The notes under the pieces were generated by a model. That model made no database searches. It saw only the letters and a program-made list of their open reading frames with translations, and was not told the origin of the DNA. Position numbers and translations under genes: made by a program. From the NCBI GenBank assembly GCA_003577365.1, contig QEUY01000318.1:1-5422 (forward strand): a DNA stretch of 5,422 bases. The letters run 5' to 3'. The stretch is from Chloroflexota bacterium (GTDB lineage: Bacteria; Chloroflexota; Anaerolineae; Caldilineales; Caldilineaceae). Of the stretch, positions 1-5,165 are shown in pieces (position 1 is the stretch's first letter; every line of letters begins with the position of its first letter).

Positions 1-32
1 CCCCTTGGATCAAAATCGAGGAAGAACACATC

Positions 33-965
33 ATGATCAACATGCACCTGTCTGTTTGCCATCGCCGCGCATCGCTGGCCGCGCCGCGCGCCCGCTGGGT
101 CGGGCTGCTGCTGATTGGGCTGCTGGTTGCTGCGTGCAGCGGCGGTGAAACGCCCGCCGAACCGGCGGCCCCCGCCGAAGCAAGCACCCCGACGACGGCC
201 GCTGCGGCTGCGCCCACGTCGCCGCTGCCCAGCCCGGCCGCGCCCGCGACCACCGCCCCTGCCGCTGAGCCGGTGACCCAGCCCGTCGGCGGCGCGGCGA
301 CAGAGCCGGTCACCGGCTCCGCCGCACAGTCGAGCACGCAGGCGATCACGGGCGCGACCGCGGGAACCAGCACGGGGGCCATCAGCCAAGCCGCCGCCGC
401 GCAGCCGGTGGTGACCGCCACGGTGAGCGCCAACGGGTCGACCGCGGTCTTTGCCCCACTGGAGGTGGCCGAAGGGGCCGACTGTGAGATCGAGTCCCAC
501 CTCGACCTGGTCGGCTACCCGGAATTGGAGCAGCGCATGGGCTGCCCGACCGAGGAAGCGCGCTTCGACCCCATCGGCATCGAGGAGTTCGGCGACCTGC
601 CCCCCTACGACCGCTTTATGCTCTGGTTCAGCCATGAGAAGCAGATCTATGTGCTCTTCCCTGACGGCACATACAAGACCTATGCCGACACCTGGGTTGA
701 AGGCCAGGACCCAACCCACCCCTGTAACCCGTTGGGCGGCGAGGCCGATTCACCTCCGCTGCCACGGCGCGGCTTTGGCAAGCTCTGGTGCGAAAACCCG
801 GACATCCAGTCGGTCATGGGCACGGTGCCGCGCGAGGAACGGCTCTGCCAACACGCGGTGCTGCAGCGTTTTGCGGCGGGGCGATTGCTGGCCTGTTTCG
901 AAGATGCGACCGTGCGCTATTTCCGCATCCTCGACGACGGCACTTGGGATGTGGTGGCGCAGTAG
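33..965 (+). CDS. Secreted lipoprotein with Ala/Pro/Thr-rich linker and a tryptophan/cysteine-containing C-terminal domain
   Basis: Predicted membrane-anchored lipoprotein of 310 residues, exported by Sec and lipidated at Cys35. A basic N-region (RRASLAAPRARW) is followed by a hydrophobic core (residues 23-33) and the lipobox V32-A33-A34-C35. Residues 38-130 are a low-complexity Ala/Pro/Thr/Gly tether. Residues 147-310 form a globular domain with LVGYPELEQRMGCP, IYVLFPDGTY, DTWVEGQDP and RRGFGKLWCENP. This layout recalls domains often seen in Chloroflexota lipoproteins, where a 'ML-W ... IYVL-DGT ... DTW-EG ... RGFGK-W' pattern occurs; that is from memory, and the function is unknown. The domain carries six cysteines (151, 171, 231, 253, 272, 288), enough for three disulfides. 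I chose the start at 33 because GAGGAAG (18-24) lies 8 nt upstream; Met4 at 42 is an alternative. Its stop is 3 nt before rsmD, so the two are probably cotranscribed. The promoter lies outside the window. Confidence 0.85.
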   Translation: MINMHLSVCHRRASLAAPRARWVGLLLIGLLVAACSGGETPAEPAAPAEASTPTTAAAAAPTSPLPSPAAPATTAPAAEPVTQPVGGAATEPVTGSAAQSSTQAITGATAGTSTGAISQAAAAQPVVTATVSANGSTAVFAPLEVAEGADCEIESHLDLVGYPELEQRMGCPTEEARFDPIGIEEFGDLPPYDRFMLWFSHEKQIYVLFPDGTYKTYADTWVEGQDPTHPCNPLGGEADSPPLPRRGFGKLWCENPDIQSVMGTVPREERLCQHAVLQRFAAGRLLACFEDATVRYFRILDDGTWDVVAQ

Positions 966-968
966 CCC

Positions 969-1550
969 ATGCGCGTGATCACCGGCAGCGCCAAAGGTCG
1001 CAAACTACAGATGGTGCCGGGCGATGCGACCCGGCCCATCACCGACCGCGCCAAGGAAGCGCTCTTTAGTATCTTGGGCGATTGGCTGGTGGGGGTGCGC
1101 GTGCTGGACCTCTTTGGCGGGACCGGGGCCGTGGGCATCGAGGCATTGAGCCGCGGCGCACACTTTGCGCTCTTTGTGGACCGCAGCCGCAAGGCGGTGC
1201 AGACGATCCAGGCCAACCTGGCGCACACGCGCTTGGCGGATCAGGCGCAGGTGCTGCAGGCCGACAGCTTTGCCTTTTTGGAGAGCTATCGCGGCGAGCC
1301 GTTCGACCTGGTCTATGTCGCGCCGCCGCAGTATCAAGGGCTGTGGCACAAGGCGCTGGCGCTGGTGGATGCGCGGCCCGATTTGCTGGCCCCCTTTGCC
1401 ACGGTCATCGTGCAGATTCACCCGCGTGAGGAGACGCCGCTGGCGCTCACGACGCTGGAGGAATACGACCGCCGCCAGTATGGCTCGGTGCTGCTGATCT
1501 TCTATGCGGCCACGGATGACCTAAATGCGGAGGAAGAAGAGGGGGTGTAG
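969..1550 (+). CDS. rsmD: 16S rRNA (guanine(966)-N(2))-methyltransferase RsmD, with variant catalytic motif
   Basis: Class I SAM-dependent methyltransferase of 193 residues, close to the usual RsmD length. The family methylates N2 of G966 (E. coli numbering) of 16S rRNA during small-subunit assembly in the cytoplasm. Family signatures are MRVITGSAKGRKL at the N-terminus, RPITDRAKEALFSIL (22-36), SAM motif I VLDLFGGTGAVGIEALSRGA (45-64), acidic Asp71 at the end of strand 2, and QADSF (97-101). Motif IV, usually D-P-P-Y/F, reads A118-P-P-Q followed by Tyr, so the acidic residue is missing. The frame is otherwise intact and the fold motifs are good, so I read this as a lineage variant rather than decay. 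The C-terminus ends in a short acidic tail (NAEEEEGV). The start lies 3 nt after the lipoprotein stop with no strong Shine-Dalgarno sequence, suggesting translational coupling. The frequent partner coaD is not downstream; a convergent gene is. Confidence 0.92.
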   Translation: MRVITGSAKGRKLQMVPGDATRPITDRAKEALFSILGDWLVGVRVLDLFGGTGAVGIEALSRGAHFALFVDRSRKAVQTIQANLAHTRLADQAQVLQADSFAFLESYRGEPFDLVYVAPPQYQGLWHKALALVDARPDLLAPFATVIVQIHPREETPLALTTLEEYDRRQYGSVLLIFYAATDDLNAEEEEGV

Positions 1551-1556
1551 CCTGCG

Positions 1557-1591
1557 AAAAAAGGGGCTGCACCCTGTCAGATGCAGCCCCC
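1557..1591 (-). terminator. Rho-independent terminator for the minus-strand gene, possibly bidirectional
   Basis: A perfect 9-bp stem, GGGGCTGCA (1563-1571) with TGCAGCCCC (1582-1590), encloses a 10-nt loop. Six A residues at 1557-1562 become a TTTTTT tract directly after the stem when read on the minus strand, the classical intrinsic terminator layout. It begins about 37 nt after the stop of the 1628-2131 gene. On the plus strand it lies 12 nt after the rsmD stop, but only CTT follows, so termination that way would be weaker. Confidence 0.85.
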
Positions 1592-1594
1592 TTG

Positions 1595-1610
1595 GGGTAT
1601 ACGGGTATAC
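1595..1610. repeat. Two tandem copies of GGGTATAC between convergent genes
   Basis: GGGTATAC occurs twice head to tail (1595-1602 and 1603-1610). Each copy contains the palindrome GTATAC, and a degenerate GTATGC follows at 1615-1620. It sits between the terminator hairpin and the end of the minus-strand gene. No function can be read from the sequence, and it may be chance or a small slippage duplication. Confidence 0.5.
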
Positions 1611-1627
1611 GCTTGTATGCGGCGGGT

Positions 1628-2131
1628 CTATTGGCCGGTGGCGCTCTGGGTTTCGTCCAAGGCGCTGGTCGCCTCGCTCAGGGCACGCTCCAGGGCGGTG
1701 AGGAAGGTGGTGAACTGGTCGCTCGCCACATTCAGTTGATCCACGGCCTGCTGCAACTGCGCCATGTCCTGGCGGTCGGCGGCCAACTCGGAGCGGAGAT
1801 CTGCTTCCACCGTGGCGAGTTGCCCCTGGAGCGTGCGGGCCTGCTCGGCCACCACGTCCACGTTATAGCTGACGGCGCCCACGTTTTCGTCAATGCGGGC
1901 CACGCTGGCTTCTAAGACGTCCAGTCGTTCGCCGCCGCTGAAGCTGAGGGTGCCGCCGTTGATGACAGCCAAGACCAACAGGGTCAACAACATGCCTAAA
2001 ATGGCTCCCCCAATGGCCGCGCCGAACATAGTCAGCGAGTCGTTGCGGACCGCATTGTACTCTAGTTCAGGCGGTTCTTGGGCTCGCTCAACCGGTCTGG
2101 CCATATCCAGTGACTCATTGTGAACGCTCAT
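1628..2131 (-). CDS. Single-pass membrane protein with long C-terminal coiled coil, function unknown
   Basis: Not a family I recognise. The 167-residue protein has a charged, Pro/Glu-rich N-terminal segment (1-33), one hydrophobic Gly-rich helix at about 35-57 (MFGAAIGGAILGMLLTLLVL) and a helix-forming region from about 68 to 160. That region is rich in Leu, Val, Ala, Glu, Gln and Asp with heptad-like spacing, and is probably an oligomerising coiled coil. The acidic/proline N-terminus is probably cytoplasmic and the coiled coil outside, but orientation is uncertain. The start is supported by AGGAAGGAG (2144-2136 on the minus strand) just upstream; Met10 is a less likely alternative. It appears monocistronic: a sigma70-like promoter lies at 2386-2414 and an intrinsic terminator at 1557-1591. 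The layout resembles small scaffold or spacer proteins of the envelope, but no specific role is supported. Confidence 0.8.
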   Translation of the reverse strand: MSVHNESLDMARPVERAQEPPELEYNAVRNDSLTMFGAAIGGAILGMLLTLLVLAVINGGTLSFSGGERLDVLEASVARIDENVGAVSYNVDVVAEQARTLQGQLATVEADLRSELAADRQDMAQLQQAVDQLNVASDQFTTFLTALERALSEATSALDETQSATGQ

Positions 2132-2357
2132 GTGACTCCTTCCTCAACCTAGCGAAATACAACCGAATGAACGACGAATGCTCCCATGGCGTCTGCACGG
2201 CGCAAAACGGGCAGCGCAGGACGGGTGGCCCCAATCTTAACCGATGTGCAAGCTTTCGTGAAAATCGGATCAAGCGCCGGAACGGTGAAACCCGCGCCGC
2301 TGATCGACCGCATAGCTCGGTTGTCGGTTGTTGCTCCCTCTCCGGTGAGGGTTGGGG

Positions 2358-2371
2358 ACGCCCGTGGGCGT
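2358..2371. promoter_or_regulatory. 14-bp inverted repeat just inside the minus-strand transcript, candidate operator
   Basis: ACGCCC-GT-GGGCGT is a 6+6 inverted repeat with a 2-bp centre. It falls about 8-21 nt downstream of the start predicted from the promoter at 2386-2414, and at the start predicted from the alternative extended -10 (2372-2380). The 2-nt centre is too short for an RNA hairpin with all six pairs, so a dimeric repressor site is the more natural reading. No known consensus is matched. Confidence 0.3.
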
Positions 2372-2385
2372 AGTATAGCAGTACC

Positions 2386-2414
2386 ATCTTAGCCGCACGC
2401 GCCTGATTCGTCAA
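2386..2414 (-). promoter_or_regulatory. Sigma70-like promoter for the coiled-coil membrane protein gene
   Basis: Read on the minus strand, TTGACG (2414-2409, 5/6 match to TTGACA) is followed by exactly 17 nt and TAAGAT (2391-2386, 4/6 match to TATAAT). Transcription would start near 2379 and leave an untranslated leader of about 245 nt before the ATG at 2131. An extended -10 element, TGCTATACT (2380-2372), lies just downstream and could be a second start. This is the best promoter-like pair on this strand in the gap. Confidence 0.55.
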
Positions 2415-2469
2415 GGTACGTTTCCCTACACAAAGCCGACGATAGCAAGCTCAGAGGAGCGGGGCCGCC

Positions 2470-2500
2470 GTGTCACCCGGCGAGGGTCGCCGGAGAACAC
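2470..2500 (+). other. Stem-loop upstream of the tandem array
   Basis: CCGGCGA (2477-2483), loop GGG, then TCGCCGG (2487-2493) form a perfect 7-bp stem. A symmetric 3x3 internal loop separates it from GTGT (2470-2473) pairing with ACAC (2497-2500). No T-tract follows on either strand, so it is not an intrinsic terminator. Confidence 0.5.
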
Positions 2501-2507
2501 ATCTCGC

Positions 2508-2559
2508 CAAATGATCATGGCAAAATGATCAAGCAAATACCTCTTTCAAATGCCTCTTT
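2508..2559. repeat. Four contiguous 13-nt units beginning CAAAT/CAAAA
   Basis: The units are CAAATGATCATGG (2508-2520), CAAAATGATCAAG (2521-2533), CAAATACCTCTTT (2534-2546) and CAAATGCCTCTTT (2547-2559). Units 3 and 4 differ at one base. Units 1 and 2 share AAATGATCA with a 1-nt offset and each contains the palindrome TGATCA. The array is AT-richer than its surroundings and lies about 72 nt before the methyltransferase start. It could be a protein-binding iteron array or a decayed minisatellite; it is not CRISPR-like. Confidence 0.6.
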
Positions 2560-2573
2560 GCCGGTGCGGGCGT

Positions 2574-2590
2574 CCTGCTCTGTGAGCAGG
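2574..2590 (+). other. Stem-loop downstream of the tandem array
   Basis: CCTGCTC (2574-2580), loop TGT, then GAGCAGG (2584-2590) form a perfect 7-bp stem with a 3-nt loop, the same geometry as the core hairpin at 2477-2493. It ends 41 nt before the ATG at 2632. A short inverted repeat GAGAC-GA-GTCTC (2591-2602) abuts it. There is no T-tract, so if transcribed it would be part of a structured leader. Confidence 0.5.
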
Positions 2591-2631
2591 GAGACGAGTC
2601 TCGCCGGCGACTGCGGCACGGATCTTGCCCT

Positions 2632-3843
2632 ATGTCCGACACGGCCCAAGCCATCAATCTACGGACGCTCGATTTTCTGCTCTCGCCCCAGGGACAGCGG
2701 GCGGCGGATACATTGGCGGCGCAAGGCGTCGACGCGGCGCGGCTGCCCGCCCAACTGGCCGCCCTGCGCCGCGAGTATGCGGCGGAAGAGGCGGGCGCGC
2801 TGCTGGCCTTGGTGCGGCTGCGCCGCCAGGCCCTGAGCAAATTCCCCGAAGCCGACCGGCTCTTCTTCACCGCCGAGGCGCTGGAACAGGCCACGGCCCG
2901 CCCCATCGCCGAACACCGCGCCGCCTGGATCGACCGCCACGCGCCACCTGGCCCTGTCCTAGACCTGGGCTGCGGTATCGGCGGCGACACGCTGGCGCTG
3001 GCCCGGCTGCGCCGCATCATCGCCTATGAAATAGACCCGCTGCGGCTGCGGCTGGCCCAGGCCAATGTGGCCGCGCTGGGGCTGGCGGATCAGGTAACCT
3101 TTCACCAGGCCGACTGGCGCGCGGCGCTGGCCGCGGGCGATCTCCCCGCGGCCGCGGCAGCTTTTGCCGACCCGGCGCGGCGCGCTGGCGGCAGACGCCT
3201 CTTCCGGCTGGATGCCATTCAACCGCCGCTGCCCGCACTGCTGGCGCTGCAGCAGGCTGTGCCCGGCCTGGGCATCAAGGTGATGCCCGGCGTCGACGAC
3301 CGTGAGCTGCCCCCCGGCTGCGGCGTGGAGTTTATCAGCCATGAGGGCGTATGCAAAGAGGCGGCGCTCTGGTTTGGCCCCCTGGCGGGGCCTGGGCGCT
3401 GGGCCGCAGTGCATGACGGGCGCGTTTGGCATACGCTGGTCGCCCACGGCGCAGCGCCCCCGCTCGGCCCGCTGCGGCCCGGCATGACGCTCTATGAGCC
3501 GGACCCGGCGGTGATCCGCGCCGGGGCTTTTGCCGAGCTGTGCGCCCAGTTGGATGCCCATCTCTTTGACGCGCAGATCGCCTATCTGGCGGCGAATGCC
3601 CGGCGCGCGACCCCGCTGGCCCAATCGTTTCAGGTATTAGAGATCCACCCCTTCAGCCTCAAACTGCTGCAGGCCCGGCTGGCGGCGCTGGAGATCGGCC
3701 AGGTGGAATTAAAGAAACGCGGCGCGCCCTTTGCTCCGGAATCGCTGCGCGGGCGGCTCAAGCTGCGGCCCGGCGGTCGCCCCGGCGTGGTGCTCTTTAC
3801 CCGGCAGGGCGACGACCGCATCATGATCCTCGCCCAACGCTAA
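2632..3843 (+). CDS. Class I SAM-dependent methyltransferase with C-terminal THUMP-like domain
   Basis: A 403-residue cytoplasmic protein. The N-terminal helical part (1-90) includes a conserved-looking KFPEADRLFFTAEALEQATA stretch. The Rossmann core has SAM motif I VLDLGCGIGGDT (109-120), ribose-contacting Glu133 in YEID, and Asp161 after the fourth strand. The catalytic-position motif FADPARR (178-184) resembles the DPAR/DPPR loop of RNA methyltransferases. Residues about 295-400 match my memory of the THUMP-like domain: LYEPDPAVIRAG, FQVLEIHPFSLK, VELKKRGAPF. The family is widespread in Actinomycetota and Chloroflexota; an RNA substrate is likely but not shown. The start at 2632 is the only usable one: the frame is open back to a TGA at 2512-2514 with no ATG, GTG or TTG. 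No good Shine-Dalgarno sequence precedes it, only GGA at 2620-2622. pncC begins 74 nt downstream and may be coupled to it through the stem at 3848-3916. Confidence 0.88.
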   Translation: MSDTAQAINLRTLDFLLSPQGQRAADTLAAQGVDAARLPAQLAALRREYAAEEAGALLALVRLRRQALSKFPEADRLFFTAEALEQATARPIAEHRAAWIDRHAPPGPVLDLGCGIGGDTLALARLRRIIAYEIDPLRLRLAQANVAALGLADQVTFHQADWRAALAAGDLPAAAAAFADPARRAGGRRLFRLDAIQPPLPALLALQQAVPGLGIKVMPGVDDRELPPGCGVEFISHEGVCKEAALWFGPLAGPGRWAAVHDGRVWHTLVAHGAAPPLGPLRPGMTLYEPDPAVIRAGAFAELCAQLDAHLFDAQIAYLAANARRATPLAQSFQVLEIHPFSLKLLQARLAALEIGQVELKKRGAPFAPESLRGRLKLRPGGRPGVVLFTRQGDDRIMILAQR

Positions 3844-3847
3844 TCCC

Positions 3848-3916
3848 CCACCGGCTCCCCCGCGGCTTTGCGTGTGCCTGGTTTGCGGCTACACTAGGCA
3901 CACAAGGAGCCGGTGG
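3848..3916 (+). promoter_or_regulatory. Nested stem-loops sequestering the pncC Shine-Dalgarno sequence
   Basis: CCACCGGCTCC (3848-3858) is perfectly complementary over 11 nt to GGAGCCGGTGG (3906-3916). The latter contains most of the AAGGAG ribosome site (3904-3909) and ends 1 nt before the pncC ATG. Nested inside is a perfect 8-bp stem, GTGTGCCT (3872-3879) with AGGCACAC (3896-3903), and a 16-nt loop. The outer 5' arm starts 4 nt after the upstream stop codon (3841-3843), so a terminating ribosome would cover it. No T-tract follows. An alternative reading is a weak internal promoter (TTTGCG 3867-3872, 17 nt, TACACT 3890-3895) whose transcript would lack the stems; the 8-bp inverted repeat would then flank the -10 as an operator. 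Confidence 0.6.
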
Positions 3917-3917
3917 C

Positions 3918-4559
3918 ATGACCGATACTATGACTACCGGTACTATGACTACCGGTACTATGACTACCGGTACTGTGACTGATGCCATATCTATGCCAAT
4001 GAGTCTAGCAGTCCCGACCTATGACGAGCTCACCGCTCTGGCCCAACGCGTGGGCGAGCAGATGCTGCGCGCCGGGCTGACCTGCGCCACTGCCGAAAGC
4101 TGTACCGGCGGGCTGGTGGGCCATCTGCTCACCGAGATCGCGGGCAGTTCGGCCTATTTTATGGGCGGGGCGATCACCTATAGCAACGCTGCCAAGGCGC
4201 GCATCTTGGGCGTCGCCGACCGAACCCTGGCCACGGACGGCGCGGTGAGCGCGCCCGCCGCGGCGCAGATGGCCGCGGGGGCGCGGCGGCTCTATGGCGT
4301 GGAGGTAGCGGTCGCGATCACCGGCATTGCCGGGCCGGGCGGGGCGACGCCCACCAAGCCGGTGGGCACGGTCTATCTGCATGTCAGCGCGGCGGACGGC
4401 TATGAGCAGGGCGCACATCGGGTCTGGCAGGCCGACCGCAGCGGCAATAAGCTGCTCAGCGCGCAAGTGGCGCTGCAGATGCTGCTCGACTATCTGGCCC
4501 AGCGCGGGCTTGCCGGGCAGCGTGCAGCGCCGCGGCCAGGGGAAGGAAAAAACGCATGA
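3918..4559 (+). CDS. pncC: Nicotinamide-nucleotide amidase, PncC / CinA C-terminal family
   Basis: Stand-alone CinA C-terminal domain protein, 213 residues. The family deamidates nicotinamide mononucleotide to nicotinic acid mononucleotide and ammonia, recycling NMN (for example from NAD-dependent DNA ligase) into NAD synthesis. Signatures are TCATAESCTGGLVGHLLTEI (55-74) with Ser61 at the nucleophile position, AITYSNAAKARILGV (85-99) with Tyr88 and Lys93, VSAPAAAQMA, and the ITGIAGPGGATPTKPVGTVY block (134-153). The N-terminal MoCF-like domain of full CinA is absent. The usual domain is about 160 residues; the excess is a roughly 30-residue N-terminal extension made of MTTGT repeats plus a basic Pro-rich C-tail. 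AAGGAG (3904-3909), 8 nt before ATG 3918, supports that start, but every repeat supplies another Met (3930, 3945, 3960) and a GTG follows at 3975. The stop overlaps the next gene as ATGA. Confidence 0.93.
   Translation: MTDTMTTGTMTTGTMTTGTVTDAISMPMSLAVPTYDELTALAQRVGEQMLRAGLTCATAESCTGGLVGHLLTEIAGSSAYFMGGAITYSNAAKARILGVADRTLATDGAVSAPAAAQMAAGARRLYGVEVAVAITGIAGPGGATPTKPVGTVYLHVSAADGYEQGAHRVWQADRSGNKLLSAQVALQMLLDYLAQRGLAGQRAAPRPGEGKNA
3930..3974 (+). repeat. Three perfect in-frame copies of a 15-bp repeat in the 5' end of pncC
   Basis: ATGACTACCGGTACT is repeated without mismatch at 3930-3944, 3945-3959 and 3960-3974, encoding Met-Thr-Thr-Gly-Thr three times. The preceding 12 bp (ATGACCGATACT) and following GTGACT look like degenerate flanking units. 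Each unit contains the 8-bp palindrome TACCGGTA. Perfect identity over three copies suggests recent slippage; since 15 is a multiple of 3, copy-number change would keep the frame. Confidence 0.95.
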
Positions 4560-4825
4560 GAAGTGAAGTGTTGATCGACGAGCCGGTGGATGTTTTGGTG
4601 CGGATGCTGCCCAACGGCGAGGTGCGCCCGACCTCCTTTTTGTGGCGTGAGCGCTCGCGCTATGTCAGCGATGTGGGCCGCCAGTGGGAGGAGCGCATCG
4701 AGGGGCGCACCGTGCGTTGCTTTCTGATCATGACGGTGGACAACAACACCTATGAACTGCACTGGGACCCCGCCGGCAACCGCTGGACGGTGCACCGCGG
4801 CTGGCTGCGCGATATGGCCGTCTAG
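4556..4825 (+). CDS. Small DUF6504-like protein
   Basis: An 89-residue soluble protein without signal peptide or membrane segment. The pattern PVDVLVRMLPNGEVRPTSFLW, then RYVSDVGRQWEE, RTVRCFLIMTVDNNTYELHWD and NRWTVHRGWLRDM suggests a small beta-rich domain. It resembles DUF6504, where an initial base/ligand-like 'P-V-V---dG-P--F-W' strand pair is followed by 'W', 'yR', 'yeL-yd' and 'W-l-r' positions. I recall DUF6504 in connection with Y-family polymerase (ImuB/DinB) genes, but cannot verify this here. The ATG overlaps the pncC stop (ATGA, 4556-4559). AGGGGAAGGA (4538-4547) lies 8 nt upstream, so it should be efficiently translated and coupled to pncC. A possible SOS-type operator lies 370 nt downstream, on the other side of a convergent gene. 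Biochemical function is unknown. Confidence 0.82.
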   Translation: MRSEVLIDEPVDVLVRMLPNGEVRPTSFLWRERSRYVSDVGRQWEERIEGRTVRCFLIMTVDNNTYELHWDPAGNRWTVHRGWLRDMAV

Positions 4826-4852
4826 CTGCCCCCCTATCTAGAACAAGGCCGC

Positions 4853-5155
4853 TTACCCGCTTGACCCGCCCAGAACTTGCCAGAGCAGCAGCCCGACGAT
4901 AGCCAGAAGCAGAATCAACATCAAAACCGAGCCAAGCCAACTCATGAACTGGGCGGCGGGACTGGGCGCTGTCTCGGTGGGCAGCCGGCCCGGTTTCTGG
5001 ATCGGTTTAAAAGGTTGGAGCAACCTGTTCCAGAGTGCGACCGCTTTCCCCATTAGGAAGGCAAAAGCCAACGTCGCGGCTATCCCCGCCACAAATCCCA
5101 TTACAAACGTCCGGTCAAGTAAATAGGTATCCAAGGCGGATTGAAGATCTTCCAT
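4853..5155 (-). CDS. Small two-helix membrane protein, candidate SOS-regulated
   Basis: A 100-residue protein with no family I recognise. A short N-terminal segment (MEDLQSALDTYLLDRT) leads into hydrophobic helix 1 (about 17-41, FVMGFVAGIAATLAFAFLMG). A basic, Pro-rich linker follows (about 43-68, with FKPIQKPGRLP), then helix 2 (about 71-94, almost all Leu/Ile/Val) and a short Gly/Ser tail. Both termini are probably on the same side, with the basic linker in the cytoplasm by the positive-inside rule. The ATG at 5155 has no visible Shine-Dalgarno sequence; Met19 is another possible start but would truncate helix 1. It converges on the DUF6504-like gene with 27 nt between stops and no obvious terminator. 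Its candidate promoter (5192-5219) is overlapped by a LexA-type palindrome. Small membrane proteins are common among DNA-damage-induced genes, but that role here is only inference. Confidence 0.7.
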   Translation of the reverse strand: MEDLQSALDTYLLDRTFVMGFVAGIAATLAFAFLMGKAVALWNRLLQPFKPIQKPGRLPTETAPSPAAQFMSWLGSVLMLILLLAIVGLLLWQVLGGSSG

Positions 5156-5165
5156 GGATGGGGGA

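Larger units (their letters stand above)
2132..2631. other. 500-nt intergenic region without a convincing gene
   Basis: This gap separates the divergent genes at 1628-2131 (minus) and 2632-3843 (plus). Open frames within it have low-complexity or Arg/Pro/Ser-rich translations, lack good ribosome sites and match no family I know. It contains a minus-strand promoter (2386-2414), a small inverted repeat just downstream of it (2358-2371), a hairpin (2470-2500), a 13-nt tandem array (2508-2559), a second hairpin (2574-2590) and a 10-bp palindrome TCGCCGGCGA (2601-2610). I see no clear plus-strand promoter for the methyltransferase gene. Confidence 0.7.

Noticed and set aside
2115..2414. 99-residue minus-strand open frame in the intergenic region
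   Set aside because: It overlaps the start and ribosome site of the well-supported gene at 1628-2131 in another frame. Its Arg/Pro/Ser-rich translation matches nothing I know, and it covers the promoter at 2386-2414.
2508..2559. Possible CRISPR remnant
   Set aside because: The units are contiguous 13-mers with no spacers, and no cas gene is present.
2525..2836. 103-residue plus-strand open frame starting in the tandem array
   Set aside because: It begins inside the 13-nt repeats and runs out of frame through the start of the methyltransferase gene. Composition is that of a high-GC shadow frame.
2959..3624. 221-residue minus-strand open frame opposite the methyltransferase
   Set aside because: Long antisense frames are expected in GC-rich coding DNA. 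The plus-strand frame has clear SAM-binding and THUMP-like motifs, and this one has none.
3848..3916. Intrinsic terminator after the methyltransferase gene
   Set aside because: No T-tract follows the stem on the plus strand, the loop is long, and the 3' arm contains a working ribosome site.
4826..4852. Terminator between the convergent genes
   Set aside because: Only short GGCC and CTAG palindromes are present. No stem with a T-tract is visible on either strand.
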